Source: Klebsiella quasipneumoniae subsp. quasipneumoniae (GTDB taxonomy: Bacteria; Pseudomonadota; Gammaproteobacteria; Enterobacterales; Enterobacteriaceae). From it: a stretch of 64,000 bases of DNA. A program made the position numbers and the translations under genes. Shown here piece after piece: positions 24,151 to 35,001 of this stretch. Location of the stretch: the NCBI RefSeq assembly GCF_020525925.1, contig NZ_CP084876.1:1860001-1924000 (forward strand), given 5' to 3'. A model generated the notes under the pieces. The model saw only the letters and a program-made list of their open reading frames with translations, was not told where the DNA came from and did not search any database. Positions within the stretch are counted from its first letter, which is position 1. Each line of letters begins with the position of its first letter.

Positions 24151-25836
24151 TCACAATGACGAACGTTTATACGCGGTGTAGCGCGCTCGCCAAAAGGTTT
24201 TATCGATGTTCGCCGCCAGCTGCGCCTCGTCAATCTGCGGCGCTACGCCGTCGAGTTGAGCCGCGCGGGCGACCTCTGCGGCAATAGCCCGTGAGATCAT
24301 CTCGATCTCTTCCACCGGCGGCAGTAAACCGCCGGTTTCGCGGGTCGCCAGAGGCGAGTGGGCGGCCAGCGTTTTACTGCAGGTGATAAGCATTGCTTCG
24401 GTGACGCGCTCGGCTTTACTGGCAAGGATCCCCAGCCCCAGACCGGGGAAAATATAGGCGTTGTTGCACTGGGCAATGTCGTAGGTTTTGCCGTTATAGA
24501 AGACAGGGTCGAACGGGCTGCCGGTGGCGATGAGCGCGCTACCCCGGGTCCACTCCAGCAGATCCTTCGGCTGGGCCTCGGCTCGGGAGGTGGGGTTAGA
24601 GAGCGGCATAATAATCGGGCGCGGGCAGTGCCGATGCATCTCTTTCACTATCTCTTCGCTAAACAGCCCCGGCTGGCCTGACACGCCGATCAGCACGGTA
24701 GGGTGGACGTTGCGTACGACATCCATCAGCGACAGCTGGGCCGCCTCGGTATCCCAGTGGGCGATATTGGCTCGGGGGGTGACCAGCTCGCGCTGAAAAT
24801 TGAGCAGATTAGGCATCTCATCAGTCAGCAGACCAAAGCGGTCAACCATAAAGATGCGGCGACGTGCTTCCGTTTCTGAGAGCCCATCATCCACCATCAG
24901 CGCAATGATTTTTTCCGCAATGCCGCATCCGGCCGAACCGCCGCCCAGGAAAACCACCCGCTGGTCGCGGAGCGACGTCCCGGCGGCGGCAGCGGCAGCG
25001 ATCAGGGTTCCCGAGGTCACGGCGGCGGTTCCCTGAATATCATCGTTAAAACAGCACAGCTGGTGTCGATAGCGGTTGAGCAGTCGCGTGGCATTCTTTT
25101 GGGCAAAATCTTCAAACTGGAGCAATACAGTCGGCCAGCGCTGCTGAATGGCATGGACAAACATGTCCATAAACTCCAGGTACTGCTCATCGCTGATGCG
25201 CGGATGTCGCCAGCCCATATACAGCGGATCCTCCAGATGCTGCGGATTGTTGGTCCCGACATCTAACATAATGGGCAGCGTTGATGCCGGGTGAATGCCC
25301 CCGCAGGCGGTATATAACGAGAGTTTGCCAATGGGGATCCCCATACCGCCGATCCCCTGGTCGCCCAGCCCCAGAATACGCTCGCCATCGGTTACCACGA
25401 TGACTTTAATATCGTTGCGGGAAAACCCCTGCAGCATCTCGTCAATATGGTGACGGTTGGGCCAGGAGATGAACAGGCCGCGTCCCCGGCGATATATTTC
25501 TGAAAAGTGTTCGCACGCTTCACCCACCGTCGGGGTATAAATAATGGGCAGCGTCTCTTTCATATGGCTGCGCAGCAGGTTATAGAATAACGTCTCGTTT
25601 GTGTCCTGAATATTTCTGAGATAAATATGGCGCGAAATGCTTTTTTTGAACTGACAAAACTGACCCCATGCGCGCTCGGTTTGTTCCTCAATGGTTTCCA
25701 CATTGTGCGGTAACAGTCCCTGAAGATTAAACGCTGTGCGTTCGCTTTCCGTAAACGCGAGGCCTTTATTTAATAACGGGTTTTCCAGCAGGACAGCACC
25801 GTTATAGGGGGTGTATAAGGTTTCTGTGGCTAACAT
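24151..25836 (-). CDS. NAD-type malic enzyme (second MaeA/SfcA-like copy)
   Basis: Oxidatively decarboxylates malate to pyruvate. It aligns along its length with E. coli MaeA (for example [28 protein letters not shown], the nucleotide-binding [15 protein letters not shown] and [12 protein letters not shown]) but is divergent enough, and placed differently enough, to be a paralog rather than the E. coli locus. 561 residues from MLATETLY, whose AGGAG lies seven bases upstream; the upstream codon at 25857 lacks a site. It sits between an AEC permease gene (62-base gap) and the response regulator, so the cell can import malate and convert it to pyruvate from one locus. Confidence 0.9.
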   Translation of the reverse strand: MLATETLYTPYNGAVLLENPLLNKGLAFTESERTAFNLQGLLPHNVETIEEQTERAWGQFCQFKKSISRHIYLRNIQDTNETLFYNLLRSHMKETLPIIYTPTVGEACEHFSEIYRRGRGLFISWPNRHHIDEMLQGFSRNDIKVIVVTDGERILGLGDQGIGGMGIPIGKLSLYTACGGIHPASTLPIMLDVGTNNPQHLEDPLYMGWRHPRISDEQYLEFMDMFVHAIQQRWPTVLLQFEDFAQKNATRLLNRYRHQLCCFNDDIQGTAAVTSGTLIAAAAAAGTSLRDQRVVFLGGGSAGCGIAEKIIALMVDDGLSETEARRRIFMVDRFGLLTDEMPNLLNFQRELVTPRANIAHWDTEAAQLSLMDVVRNVHPTVLIGVSGQPGLFSEEIVKEMHRHCPRPIIMPLSNPTSRAEAQPKDLLEWTRGSALIATGSPFDPVFYNGKTYDIAQCNNAYIFPGLGLGILASKAERVTEAMLITCSKTLAAHSPLATRETGGLLPPVEEIEMISRAIAAEVARAAQLDGVAPQIDEAQLAANIDKTFWRARYTAYKRSSL

Positions 25837-25898
25837 TACGTGACTCCTGAATATCAAATTAAAACATTGCCTGATGTCTTGGTGTTTTATTTCTGTGA

Positions 25899-26846
25899 TT
25901 ACGAAATGAGATAAATCATGACGCCTTCGGTGACCACACCGATGGCGGTGCCCAGCAAAATAGAAGATGAGGCGGGTTCAATATAGGTATCGCTGCGCAG
26001 GGCAAACATCCCCGCCGCGATAGCGGAAGGCGTCGCACCAATGATAATAACCTGTTGCATCAGGGTATGACTGAGCCCAAAGGCCAGCCCGGCCAGCGCC
26101 ATCATGGCCGGCTGGATCAGGTTTTTAATACTAATGTTGGTGCAGGTTTGAATATTGACCGTCGGACGTTCACCGTAAAACAGCAGCCCAAGGGCGAACA
26201 GTGACAGACCGCCGGCGATTTTACCCACCATTTCGACGGGCACGCTGAGCAGAGGCGGCAGCTGGATCCCGGCCAGGCTGAGCAGCACCCCGGAAATGGG
26301 GATCCAGACAATGGGATTTCGCACGGCGTTAAGTAGGTTTTGCAGGATCAACTGCTTGGCGTGGAGCTGGGGAGCCTCAGCGTCTCCGGGCTGGTCTCCC
26401 ATGCGGATCAGGATGATGGTCAGAGGGATCATCAACACGCTGGTCACCAGGTTTCCGATAAGCACCCCGAGAAAGCCCTCCGGACCTATCAGCACCGCCA
26501 GCACGGGGGCGCCAAAGTAGGCCATATCGGGGAAGGCGCAAACCAGCGACTGAATCGCGCTGGTTTTAATATCATGACGAAAAACGTAGCGCGAGATCAG
26601 TAGCGTAAGAAAATACGACCCCATCAGACCAATAACCAGCACCGCCATAAAGGTGAAGTTTTTTATTTTATCCGGGCTGGTATGTAATGCGCCGATAAAA
26701 AGATGAAAAGGAAGGGCAAAGCGGATAACCACCGTGGCAAGAACGGAGGCGTCCTCACGGCGGGTATAGCCGAGTTTACCGCTAAGCCATCCGAGCAGCA
26801 TGATAAATACCAACGGGAAAAGAGATTGCAAGAGCAGTGAAGGCAT
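25899..26846 (-). CDS. AEC-family permease, likely for malate or malonate
   Basis: A 315-residue membrane protein of the auxin efflux carrier family with about ten hydrophobic segments in two halves. The family-typical signature [16 protein letters not shown] is near residue 105. Bacterial AEC members such as MdcF and MleP carry malonate or malate. Start chosen at MPSLLLQ because AGGA lies seven bases upstream; the upstream ATG at 26861 has no site. It heads a likely three-gene operon with the malic enzyme and response regulator. Substrate is inferred from neighbours. Confidence 0.8.
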   Translation of the reverse strand: MPSLLLQSLFPLVFIMLLGWLSGKLGYTRREDASVLATVVIRFALPFHLFIGALHTSPDKIKNFTFMAVLVIGLMGSYFLTLLISRYVFRHDIKTSAIQSLVCAFPDMAYFGAPVLAVLIGPEGFLGVLIGNLVTSVLMIPLTIILIRMGDQPGDAEAPQLHAKQLILQNLLNAVRNPIVWIPISGVLLSLAGIQLPPLLSVPVEMVGKIAGGLSLFALGLLFYGERPTVNIQTCTNISIKNLIQPAMMALAGLAFGLSHTLMQQVIIIGATPSAIAAGMFALRSDTYIEPASSSILLGTAIGVVTEGVMIYLIS

Positions 26847-26909
26847 AAAATGTCCTGACATATATTATCGGGTTGTTGTGCTGCCAATCTAACGATCCCC
26901 TAATATTTA

Positions 26910-26931
26910 AAAGGTGATAGCCATCACAGTC
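26910..26931. promoter_or_regulatory. CRP site in the divergent malate-module promoter
   Basis: GGTGATAGCCATCACA fits TGTGA-N6-TCACA with one mismatch (GGTGA). It sits 64 bases before the AEC permease start and about 330 before the 2HCT start, so it best fits the minus-strand operon. It implies catabolite control of carboxylate use. Confidence 0.7.
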
Positions 26932-27125
26932 ATCTGGCTTTAAATAATTTCGCCTTGGCTACTTTACTTACAAATAGAGAAAAGATTATTAAATCATAGC
27001 GTTGTATTAACAGAGTTCATTATTTTAGCTGGCGATAACTTTAGCTTCGCGATAATAAATTAAATTACTTAAAATAAACTTTATGGCTCAGTCACAAAGC
27101 CGGCAGCGTTAATACGGTTGTCGTT

Positions 27126-27194
27126 TTTAGTTTTAAAGTCCTGTGCTACCGTTTCAGTGTATTTAGTTGATACGGCGTTTAGTGCTTTTTAGTT
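27126..27194. promoter_or_regulatory. Cluster of TTTAGTT repeats upstream of the 2HCT gene
   Basis: TTTAGTT occurs at 27126, 27162 and 27188, with TTTAGTG at 27178, all on the plus strand, within the AT-rich 416-base gap 26847-27262. Repeated short AT-rich sites are typical of CitB/DcuR-family targets, so this could be the operator of the regulator at 23381. This is inference; the rest of the gap shows no gene. Confidence 0.4.
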
Positions 27195-27262
27195 CATAGT
27201 GCTGCGCGATTTTAATATTGCATCCTGACCCTACGTGACCTCCTTATTATTCAGGTAAAAAT

Positions 27263-28597
27263 ATGAAAAATAATTCACTCAACCACCCGATAGATAAAAC
27301 GTTGCCGAACGGGCAAGCGACTCGACTTTTCGCCAATATCGAAGTCGGCGCCGTGCCGTTAACGCTGTTTATAGGTATTGCCGCGATAGTGGCGCTCTCC
27401 GCTGGCGCGGGGTTGTTGCCAAAAAACATGATTGGCGGACTGGCGGTCATCATGACCCTCGGGTTCGCACTGGCGAAAATTGGCCGCATGGTGCCGGTGT
27501 TAAAAGATATTGGCGGTCCGGCGATTTTGTGTCTGATGACGCCCTCAGTGCTGGTCTACTTTGGCGTATTTGAAGCGCATACGCTCGATACCGTGCATTT
27601 GCTGATGAAGGAGGCCAATCTCCTCTATTTCGTCATCGCCTGCCTGGTGGTCGGCAGTATCCTTGGCATGAACCGCACGATTCTGATCCAGGGGATGGTG
27701 CGCATGTTTGTCCCGTTGGTGGTCGGAACCGGCGCGGCAATCGTAACCGGCCTGCTGGTGGGCAGCTTATTCGGCTACAGTATGTATCACACCTTCTTCT
27801 TTATCATTGTGCCGATTATCGGCGGCGGCATCGGCGAAGGGATCCTGCCGTTGTCGCTGGCTTATTCGGCGATCCTCGGACAGGCGCCAGATGTCTACGT
27901 GGCCCAACTGGCGCCGGCGGCGGTGGTGGGTAACATCTTCGCCATTATCTGCGCCGGCATTCTGGCCCGCATGGCCGCTCGTCGCCCGGCGCTGTCCGGC
28001 AACGGGATGCTGATCCGCAGCCATGAAGATAATAGCGTCTTTGCGCAAAATCAGAGTACGCAGCCCACCGATTTTCAACTCATGGGCGCCGGGTTGCTGA
28101 TGATTTGCGCCTTTTTCATCATCGGCGGTCTGCTGGAGAAGGTGGTGCATATTCCGGGGCCGGTTCTGATGATTCTGGCGGCGGTATTCTGCAAATATAC
28201 AAAAGTTATCCCGGCGGCGATGGAGCTGGGGGCGCACAGTTGCTACAAGTTCGTCTCCGCCGCGCTGGTGTGGCCGCTGATGATCGGCCTGGGCATGCTG
28301 TATGTACCGCTGGAGAGCGTGGTCTCGGTCTTCTCCGTTGGCTACGTCGTGGTGTGCGGCTCCATTGTCATTGCCATGGCGCTGAGCGGGTTCTTTATCG
28401 CTTCACGCCTTAATATGTATCCTGTGGAAGCCGCCATCGTTACCAGCTGCCACAGTGGGCTGGGCGGAACGGGGGATGTCGCCATTCTCTCGGCCTCAAA
28501 CCGCATGGGATTGATGCCGTTTGCACAGATTGCGACGCGTATCGGTGGGGCGTCGACGGTGATCGCTGCGACGCTATTGCTGAGCTGGATGGTGTAG
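27263..28597 (+). CDS. 2-hydroxycarboxylate transporter (2HCT family)
   Basis: A 444-residue inner-membrane secondary transporter of the 2HCT family (CitS, CimH, MaeN, MaeP). The two re-entrant loop signatures are readable: PIIGGGIGEGILPLS near residue 190 and GLGGTGDVAILSASNRM near 405. It is clearly distinct from K. pneumoniae CitS, which I can compare from memory. With a malic enzyme next door, malate or a citrate/malate mix is the likeliest substrate, probably driven by Na+ or H+. It is divergent from the AEC-malic enzyme-regulator operon. Confidence 0.87.
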   Translation: MKNNSLNHPIDKTLPNGQATRLFANIEVGAVPLTLFIGIAAIVALSAGAGLLPKNMIGGLAVIMTLGFALAKIGRMVPVLKDIGGPAILCLMTPSVLVYFGVFEAHTLDTVHLLMKEANLLYFVIACLVVGSILGMNRTILIQGMVRMFVPLVVGTGAAIVTGLLVGSLFGYSMYHTFFFIIVPIIGGGIGEGILPLSLAYSAILGQAPDVYVAQLAPAAVVGNIFAIICAGILARMAARRPALSGNGMLIRSHEDNSVFAQNQSTQPTDFQLMGAGLLMICAFFIIGGLLEKVVHIPGPVLMILAAVFCKYTKVIPAAMELGAHSCYKFVSAALVWPLMIGLGMLYVPLESVVSVFSVGYVVVCGSIVIAMALSGFFIASRLNMYPVEAAIVTSCHSGLGGTGDVAILSASNRMGLMPFAQIATRIGGASTVIAATLLLSWMV

Positions 28598-28613
28598 CCT
28601 GCCGGGCGTTGGG

Positions 28614-28648
28614 CAAAAAAATACCTGCCAGCCGTAGCGCTGGCAGGT
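28614..28648 (-). terminator. pykA terminator
   Basis: ACCTGCCAGC / GCTGGCAGGT stem with an A-run at 28614-28621, which reads as a T-run on the minus strand. Positioned just after the pykA stop. Confidence 0.85.
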
Positions 28649-28660
28649 AGAGACCGAGGC

Positions 28661-30103
28661 TTACTCGACGGTGAGGATACGCGTGGTGTTGGTGCTGCCG
28701 ATGGTGCTCATCACGTCACCCTGGGTAACGACCACCAGATCGCCGGAGACCAGGTAGCCTTTGTCCCGCAGCAGATTGACGGCATCGTGCGCAGCGGCCA
28801 CCCCGTCATTCTGGCTGTCGAAGAACACCGGCGTCACCCCGCGGTAGAGGGCGGTCAGGTTCAGGGTGCGCTCGTGGCGGGACAGGGCGAAAATCGGCAG
28901 ACCGGAGCTGATGCGCGAGGTCATCAGCGCGGTACGGCCCGATTCGGTCATGGTGATGATGGCCGTGATGCCTTTCAGGTGGTTGGCGGCATACATCGCC
29001 GACATGGCAATCGCTTCTTCCACGTTGTCGAACTGGACGTCCAGACGGTGTTTGGAGACATTGAGGCTCGGGATTTTTTCGGCGCCCAGACAGACGCGCG
29101 CCATCGCGGCCACGGTTTCCGACGGGTACTGACCGGCAGCGGTTTCCGCGGAGAGCATCACCGCATCGGTACCATCCAGCACGGCGTTGGCCACGTCCAT
29201 GACTTCCGCACGGGTCGGCATCGGGTTGGTGATCATCGACTCCATCATCTGGGTGGCGGTGATGACGGAACGGTTCAGCTGACGCGCACGACGAATCAGC
29301 GCTTTCTGGATGCCCACCAGCTCCGGATCGCCGATTTCGACCCCGAGGTCACCGCGGGCAACCATCACCACATCGGAGGCGAGGATCACGTCGTCCATGG
29401 CGTCCTGGTCGCAGACGGCTTCCGCACGCTCGACTTTGGCGACGATTTTCGCATCGCAACCGGCATCGCGCGCCAGGCGACGGGCGTAGTTCAGGTCTTC
29501 GCCGCAGCGCGGGAAGGAGACGGCGAGATAGTCGACGCCGATTTTAGCGGCGGTGACGATATCGGCCTTGTCTTTGTCAGTCAGCGCTTCGGCAGACAGG
29601 CCGCCGCCCAGCTTGTTAATCCCTTTGTTGTTGGACAACGGGCCGCCGACGGTCACTTCGGTGAACACTTTCATCCCCTGAACTTCGAGGACTTTCAGCT
29701 GCACGCGACCATCGTCGAGCAGCAGGATATCGCCGGGCACGACGTCCGCCGGCAGGCCTTTATAGTCGATTCCGACTTTCTCTTTGTCGCCTTCGCCCTT
29801 GCCGAGGTTGGCGTCGAGCAGGAATTTGTCGCCGACGTTGAGGAAAATTTTGCCTTCTTTAAAGGTCGATACGCGAATTTTTGGTCCCTGGAGGTCGCCG
29901 AGGATGGCTACGTGACGGCCCAGTTTTGCCGCAATCTCACGCACTTTATCGGCACGGAGCTGATGATCTTCCGGGGTGCCGTGAGAGAAGTTCATACGCA
30001 CTACGTTTGCGCCCGCGGCGATAACTTTTTCCAGGTTGTTATCGCGGTCAGTTGCCGGGCCTAAGGTAGTAACGATTTTGGTTCTGCGAAGCCTTCTGGA
30101 CAT
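28661..30103 (-). CDS. pykA: Pyruvate kinase II
   Basis: Transfers phosphate from PEP to ADP at the end of glycolysis; the PykA isozyme is AMP-activated. It has 480 residues from MSRRLRRTK, the E. coli length. Conserved elements include [10 protein letters not shown], the barrel lysine region [13 protein letters not shown] and the [10 protein letters not shown] signature. Adjacent to hexR on the same strand, an arrangement shared with other enterobacteria. Confidence 0.98.
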   Translation of the reverse strand: MSRRLRRTKIVTTLGPATDRDNNLEKVIAAGANVVRMNFSHGTPEDHQLRADKVREIAAKLGRHVAILGDLQGPKIRVSTFKEGKIFLNVGDKFLLDANLGKGEGDKEKVGIDYKGLPADVVPGDILLLDDGRVQLKVLEVQGMKVFTEVTVGGPLSNNKGINKLGGGLSAEALTDKDKADIVTAAKIGVDYLAVSFPRCGEDLNYARRLARDAGCDAKIVAKVERAEAVCDQDAMDDVILASDVVMVARGDLGVEIGDPELVGIQKALIRRARQLNRSVITATQMMESMITNPMPTRAEVMDVANAVLDGTDAVMLSAETAAGQYPSETVAAMARVCLGAEKIPSLNVSKHRLDVQFDNVEEAIAMSAMYAANHLKGITAIITMTESGRTALMTSRISSGLPIFALSRHERTLNLTALYRGVTPVFFDSQNDGVAAAHDAVNLLRDKGYLVSGDLVVVTQGDVMSTIGSTNTTRILTVE

Positions 30104-30228
30104 GTAATACTCCGTTGACTGATACAACTTTGGTGTTGCGTGAACATGGATTCGGTAGCGCCAGCCTGCAACGTCGCACAGCCGGATCGTTATCGAAGGT
30201 GTAATGGGGTACTGCTTGTTATCAACTT

Positions 30229-31098
30229 TTATTGATTATCACTGGGTACGAACGGTTCTTTATCAAAACGCGATTCCTTCAGCGCTTCCTTGACCCTCTT
30301 CAAGTTATCTCTGAATTTTGCTCCCCGGCGCAGGGTAAAGCCAGTTGCCAGCACGTCAATGACGGTCAACTGGGCCAGACGCGAGACCATTGGCATATAG
30401 ATGTCGGTATCTTCCGGCACATCCAGGGTAATGGCCAGCGTGGCTTCCCGGGCCAGCGGCGAGCCGGGGGAGGTGAGGGCGATCACCATGGCATCGTTTT
30501 CACGGGCCAGCTGCGCCAGCTCCACCAGGCTCTTGGTCCTGCCGGTATGCGAGATAATCACCACCACATCATCGTCATCGCAATTCATACAGCTCATGCG
30601 TTGCAGGACAATGTCGTCGGAATAGATGACCGGCACGTTAAAGCGGAAAAATTTGTTCATCGCGTCATGAGCGACCGCCGCCGAAGAGCCCAGGCCGAAA
30701 AAGGCGATTTTTTTGGCCTGAGTCAGGAGATCCACCGCGCGATTCACTGCCGACATGTCGAGAGAATGATGGACCTGATCTAAACTCGCCATGGCCGATT
30801 CAAATATTTTTCCCGTGTATGACTCAACGCTGTCGTCTTCATCAACATTGCGGTTAACATAGAGTGTGCCGTGCGCAAGGCTCTGGGCGAGATGCAGTTT
30901 GAAATCAGGAAAGCCACGGGTTTCGAGACTGCGGCAAAAGCGATTGACGGTCGGTTCGCTCACCCCGGCCTCAAGGGCGAGGGCGGCGATGCTCGAATGA
31001 ATAGCCTGCGCGGGGGTGGCAAGGATCACTTCCGCCACTTTGCGTTCAGATTTGCTAAGGTGTTCCAGTCGGGACTGGATTTTTTCCAGCATGTTCAT
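30229..31098 (-). CDS. hexR: Transcriptional regulator HexR
   Basis: RpiR-family repressor of central carbon genes such as zwf, edd-eda and pyk. N-terminal helix-turn-helix (residues about 1-77, including [17 protein letters not shown]) and C-terminal SIS sugar-phosphate-binding domain ([13 protein letters not shown] and [11 protein letters not shown]), which senses KDPG. 289 residues from MNMLEKIQ; the upstream in-frame ATG at 31134 would add twelve residues not found in E. coli. Confidence 0.96.
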   Translation of the reverse strand: MNMLEKIQSRLEHLSKSERKVAEVILATPAQAIHSSIAALALEAGVSEPTVNRFCRSLETRGFPDFKLHLAQSLAHGTLYVNRNVDEDDSVESYTGKIFESAMASLDQVHHSLDMSAVNRAVDLLTQAKKIAFFGLGSSAAVAHDAMNKFFRFNVPVIYSDDIVLQRMSCMNCDDDDVVVIISHTGRTKSLVELAQLARENDAMVIALTSPGSPLAREATLAITLDVPEDTDIYMPMVSRLAQLTVIDVLATGFTLRRGAKFRDNLKRVKEALKESRFDKEPFVPSDNQ

Positions 31099-31392
31099 TA
31101 GTAACAGGGCGCTCATCAATGGAAACGATTTCATTAATGGGTGAAATCATCGGGCGTTTTAGCAAGAATATACCCCTCCGCAAGCGCAAGCGGTGAGGAA
31201 TGACGGGAAAAAATGTTGTTTTTTTTCATTACATGATCAGAGTCGTATTTTACTGACCTGAAACAGGAACAAACAACGAACAATATCAGCCAGATGCCCA
31301 AATCATCGCCGAATGTTTTCACCCTGTGCGGTTTTCCCGCCGCAAACGGAGGGGAAGGCTTTCGGGAAATACGTAAACACAGTACAGTGCAG

Positions 31393-31407
31393 TGTAAGAA
31401 AATTACA
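31393..31407. promoter_or_regulatory. HexR operator at the zwf promoter
   Basis: Perfect inverted repeat TGTAA-GAAAA-TTACA, matching the known HexR pattern TGTARTNNNAYTACA closely. It lies 47 bases before the zwf start in the 355-base hexR-zwf gap. No other gene is visible in that gap. Confidence 0.85.
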
Positions 31408-31453
31408 AATATAGCCTGGCAAAAGCACCAGACTATCAACTGAGGAGAATGAC

Positions 31454-32929
31454 ATGGCGGTAACGCAAACGGCCCAGGCATGCGACCTGGTCATTTTCGG
31501 CGCGAAGGGCGACCTGGCGCGGCGTAAATTGTTGCCTTCCCTGTATCAGCTTGAAAAGGCGGGCCAGATCCACGCCGACACCCGGATCATTGGCGTCGGC
31601 CGTGCCGACTGGGATAAAGCGGCTTACACCAAAGTGGTGCGCGAAGCGCTGGAAACCTTCATGAAGGAAAAAATTGATGAAGGTTTGTGGGATTCCCTGA
31701 GCGGACGCCTGGAGTTCTGTAATCTTGACGTCAATGACACCAGCGGATTCAGCCGCCTGGGCGACATGCTGGACCAAAAGAATCGCGTCACCATCAACTA
31801 TTTCGCCATGCCGCCGAGCACCTTTGGCGCCATCTGTAAAGGTCTGGGCGAAGCGAAGCTCAATGCCAAGCCTGCGCGCGTGGTCATGGAAAAACCGCTG
31901 GGCACCTCGCTGGAAACCTCGCGGGAAATCAACGATCAGGTCGGCGAGTTTTTTGAAGAGTGCCAGGTCTACCGTATCGACCACTACCTCGGAAAAGAGA
32001 CGGTGCTCAACCTGCTGGCGCTGCGCTTTGCCAACTCCCTGTTCGTCAATAACTGGGACTGCCGTACCATCGATCATGTGGAAATCACCGTCGCGGAAGA
32101 GGTAGGCATTGAAGGGCGCTGGGGGTACTTCGACCAGGCCGGACAGATGCGCGACATGATCCAGAACCACCTGCTGCAGATCCTGTGCATGATTGCCATG
32201 TCGCCGCCGTCCGATCTCAGCGCCGACAGCATCCGTGATGAAAAGGTTAAAGTGCTGAAATCCCTGCGCCGTATTGACCGCTCCAACGTGCGCGAGAAAA
32301 CCGTTCGCGGCCAGTACACCGCCGGCTTTGCCCAGGGCAAAAAAGTGCCAGGCTACCTCGAAGAAGAGGGGGCGAACAAAACCAGCAACACCGAAACCTT
32401 CGTGGCGATCCGCGTTGATATCGATAACTGGCGCTGGGCTGGCGTACCGTTCTATCTGCGCACCGGCAAACGTCTGCCGACCAAATGTTCCGAAGTGGTG
32501 GTTTATTTCAAAACGCCGGAGCTGAACCTGTTTAAAGAGACCTGGCAGGAGCTGCCGCAGAACAAGCTGACCATTCGTCTGCAACCGGACGAAGGGGTGG
32601 ATATTCAGGTCCTGAACAAAGTGCCGGGCCTCGACCACAAGCATAACCTGCAGATCACCAAGCTGGATCTGAGCTACTCCGAAACCTTCAACCAGACGCA
32701 TCTGGCCGATGCCTATGAACGTCTGCTGCTGGAGACCATGCGCGGTATCCAGGCGCTGTTCGTCCGCCGTGATGAAGTGGAAGAGGCGTGGAAGTGGGTG
32801 GACTCCATCACCGAAGCCTGGGCGGCCGACCGCGATGCGCCGAAACCGTATCAGGCCGGGACCTGGGGACCCGTGGCCTCGGTGGCCATGATCACCCGCG
32901 ATGGCCGCTCGTGGAACGAGTTCGAGTAA
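31454..32929 (+). CDS. zwf: Glucose-6-phosphate 1-dehydrogenase
   Basis: Oxidises glucose-6-phosphate to 6-phosphogluconolactone with NADP, feeding the pentose phosphate and Entner-Doudoroff routes. Coenzyme-binding [11 protein letters not shown] near residue 15 and the active-site motif RIDHYLGKE near 177. 491 residues, as in E. coli. Preceded by a good GAGGAG site and by the HexR palindrome; SoxS control is known in E. coli but I could not assign a soxbox here. Confidence 0.99.
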   Translation: MAVTQTAQACDLVIFGAKGDLARRKLLPSLYQLEKAGQIHADTRIIGVGRADWDKAAYTKVVREALETFMKEKIDEGLWDSLSGRLEFCNLDVNDTSGFSRLGDMLDQKNRVTINYFAMPPSTFGAICKGLGEAKLNAKPARVVMEKPLGTSLETSREINDQVGEFFEECQVYRIDHYLGKETVLNLLALRFANSLFVNNWDCRTIDHVEITVAEEVGIEGRWGYFDQAGQMRDMIQNHLLQILCMIAMSPPSDLSADSIRDEKVKVLKSLRRIDRSNVREKTVRGQYTAGFAQGKKVPGYLEEEGANKTSNTETFVAIRVDIDNWRWAGVPFYLRTGKRLPTKCSEVVVYFKTPELNLFKETWQELPQNKLTIRLQPDEGVDIQVLNKVPGLDHKHNLQITKLDLSYSETFNQTHLADAYERLLLETMRGIQALFVRRDEVEEAWKWVDSITEAWAADRDAPKPYQAGTWGPVASVAMITRDGRSWNEFE

Positions 32930-33007
32930 GCTCGCGGTCTTATCCGTCAGGGGTATTTTACCGGTAACATGATCTGACGCAGAAAGTCGCACGCTTTTTA
33001 ATCTTTT

Positions 33008-33042
33008 AAGCCCCGTGAGGATTCACCCACGGGGCTTTTTTT
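33008..33042 (+). terminator. zwf terminator
   Basis: AAGCCCCGTG / CACGGGGCTT stem followed by a seven-T run. It separates zwf from edd, which then needs its own promoter in 33043-33151. Confidence 0.9.
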
Positions 33043-33151
33043 ATTACACTGCCTACAGACATTTTGCCCCTGAGCGCTGGTGTTGGTGGCTTCGGGCACC
33101 AAAACACGTCATCTCGCAGCGGCCGGACAGATAAAATTTTGAGGAGCCTTT

Positions 33152-34963
33152 ATGAATTCGACAATGTTACGGGTAACAAATCGCATTATCGAACGGTCGC
33201 GTGATACCCGCGCGGCTTACCTCGCAAGGATTAACCAGGCCAAAACCGACACCGTGCATCGTGCGCAACTGGCCTGCGGCAATCTGGCTCACGGTTTCGC
33301 GGCCTGTCAGGCCGACGACAAAGCCTCCCTGAAAAGCATGTTGCGCAACAACATCGCCATCATCACCTCCTATAACGATATGTTGTCCGCCCATCAGCCC
33401 TACGAACACTACCCGGATATCATTCGCAAAGCGCTGCACAGCGCCAATGCGGTCGGCCAGGTGGCCGGCGGCGTGCCGGCGATGTGCGACGGCGTGACCC
33501 AGGGACAGGACGGCATGGAGCTCTCTCTCCTGAGTCGCGAAGTGATCGCCATGTCCGCGGCCATCGGCCTGTCGCATAACATGTTCGATGGCGCGCTGTA
33601 TCTCGGCGTGTGCGATAAAATTGTGCCCGGACTGACCATGGCGGCGCTCTCATTCGGCCACCTGCCGTCGGTCTTTATTCCCTCCGGTCCGATGGCCAGC
33701 GGCCTGCCTAATAAAGAGAAGGTTCGCATTCGCCAGCTGTACGCAGAGGGCAAAGTTGACCGCATGGCGCTGCTGGAGTCCGAAGCCGCTTCTTACCACG
33801 CTCCGGGGACCTGTACGTTCTACGGTACGGCAAACACCAACCAGATGGTGGTGGAGTTTATGGGCATGCAGCTGCCGGGATCGTCCTTCGTCCATCCGGA
33901 TGCCCCGCTGCGGGAAGCGCTGACCGCCGCCGCCGCGCGCCAGGTCACCCGCATGACCGGCAATGGCAACGAGTGGATGCCGTTGGGCAAAATGTTTGAC
34001 GAAAAAGTGGTGGTCAACGGCATTGTGGCGCTGCTGGCGACCGGCGGTTCCACCAACCACACCATGCACCTGGTGGCGATGGCCCGCGCGGCGGGCATCA
34101 TCATTAACTGGGATGATTTCTCCGACCTGTCAGACGTGGTGCCGCTGCTGGCGCGCCTCTACCCCAACGGCCCGGCGGATATCAACCATTTCCAGGCGGC
34201 GGGCGGCGTTCCGGTTCTGGTGCGCGAGCTGCTGAAAGGCGGCCTGCTGCATGAGGACGTTCACACCGTCGCCGGCTTCGGCCTGTCGCGCTACACCCTC
34301 GAGCCGTGGCTCAACAACGGCGAGCTGGACTGGCGGGAAGGCGCGACGGCGCCGCTTGACGATCAGGTCATCGCGACGTTCGAGAAACCGTTCTCCCGTC
34401 ACGGCGGCACCAAAGTGCTGAGCGGTAACCTCGGCCGTGCGGTCATGAAAACCTCGGCAGTCCCGGTAGAGAACCAGGTGATCGAAGCGCCGGCGGTGGT
34501 GTTCGAGAGCCAGCACGACGTGTTGCCGGCCTTTGAAGCGGGTCTGCTGGACAAAGACTGCGTGGTGGTGGTCCGTCATCAGGGGCCAAAAGCGAACGGG
34601 ATGCCAGAATTACATAAACTTATGCCGCCACTTGGTGTATTATTGGACCGCCGTTTCAAAATAGCGCTGGTGACCGATGGCCGACTCTCTGGCGCCTCCG
34701 GTAAAGTCCCGTCAGCCATCCATGTCACGCCTGAAGCCTATGATGGTGGGTTGCTGGCGAAAGTGCGCGATGGCGATCTTATTCGCGTGAACGGGCAGAC
34801 GGGGGAACTGACGCTGCTGGTGGACGATGCCGAACTGGCGGCGCGTCAGCCGCATATCCCTGACCTCAGCGCGTCGCGCGTAGGAACCGGTCGGGAGATG
34901 TTTGGGGCGCTGCGTGAGAAGCTCTCTGGCGCGGAGCAGGGCGCAACCTGCATCACTTTTTAA
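33152..34963 (+). CDS. edd: 6-phosphogluconate dehydratase
   Basis: Iron-sulfur dehydratase turning 6-phosphogluconate into KDPG, the first dedicated Entner-Doudoroff step. IlvD/Edd family, 603 residues. Cysteine cluster ligands fall in [14 protein letters not shown] and [14 protein letters not shown], and the C-terminal [15 protein letters not shown] is conserved. A GAGGAG site precedes the start. Cotranscribed with eda 38 bases downstream. Confidence 0.99.
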   Translation: MNSTMLRVTNRIIERSRDTRAAYLARINQAKTDTVHRAQLACGNLAHGFAACQADDKASLKSMLRNNIAIITSYNDMLSAHQPYEHYPDIIRKALHSANAVGQVAGGVPAMCDGVTQGQDGMELSLLSREVIAMSAAIGLSHNMFDGALYLGVCDKIVPGLTMAALSFGHLPSVFIPSGPMASGLPNKEKVRIRQLYAEGKVDRMALLESEAASYHAPGTCTFYGTANTNQMVVEFMGMQLPGSSFVHPDAPLREALTAAAARQVTRMTGNGNEWMPLGKMFDEKVVVNGIVALLATGGSTNHTMHLVAMARAAGIIINWDDFSDLSDVVPLLARLYPNGPADINHFQAAGGVPVLVRELLKGGLLHEDVHTVAGFGLSRYTLEPWLNNGELDWREGATAPLDDQVIATFEKPFSRHGGTKVLSGNLGRAVMKTSAVPVENQVIEAPAVVFESQHDVLPAFEAGLLDKDCVVVVRHQGPKANGMPELHKLMPPLGVLLDRRFKIALVTDGRLSGASGKVPSAIHVTPEAYDGGLLAKVRDGDLIRVNGQTGELTLLVDDAELAARQPHIPDLSASRVGTGREMFGALREKLSGAEQGATCITF

Positions 34964-35001
34964 GACGATTAAATTTCTAGATCTGGCGAGAGAAAATCCT
35001 G

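Noticed and set aside
31118..31134. GGAAACGATTTCATT upstream of hexR as a Cra (FruR) site
   Set aside because: It resembles the Cra half-palindrome but has about three mismatches in the best alignment; not strong enough to list.
31436..32992. Long minus-strand open frame opposite zwf (518 residues)
   Set aside because: Antisense shadow of zwf; no ribosome site, no known family.
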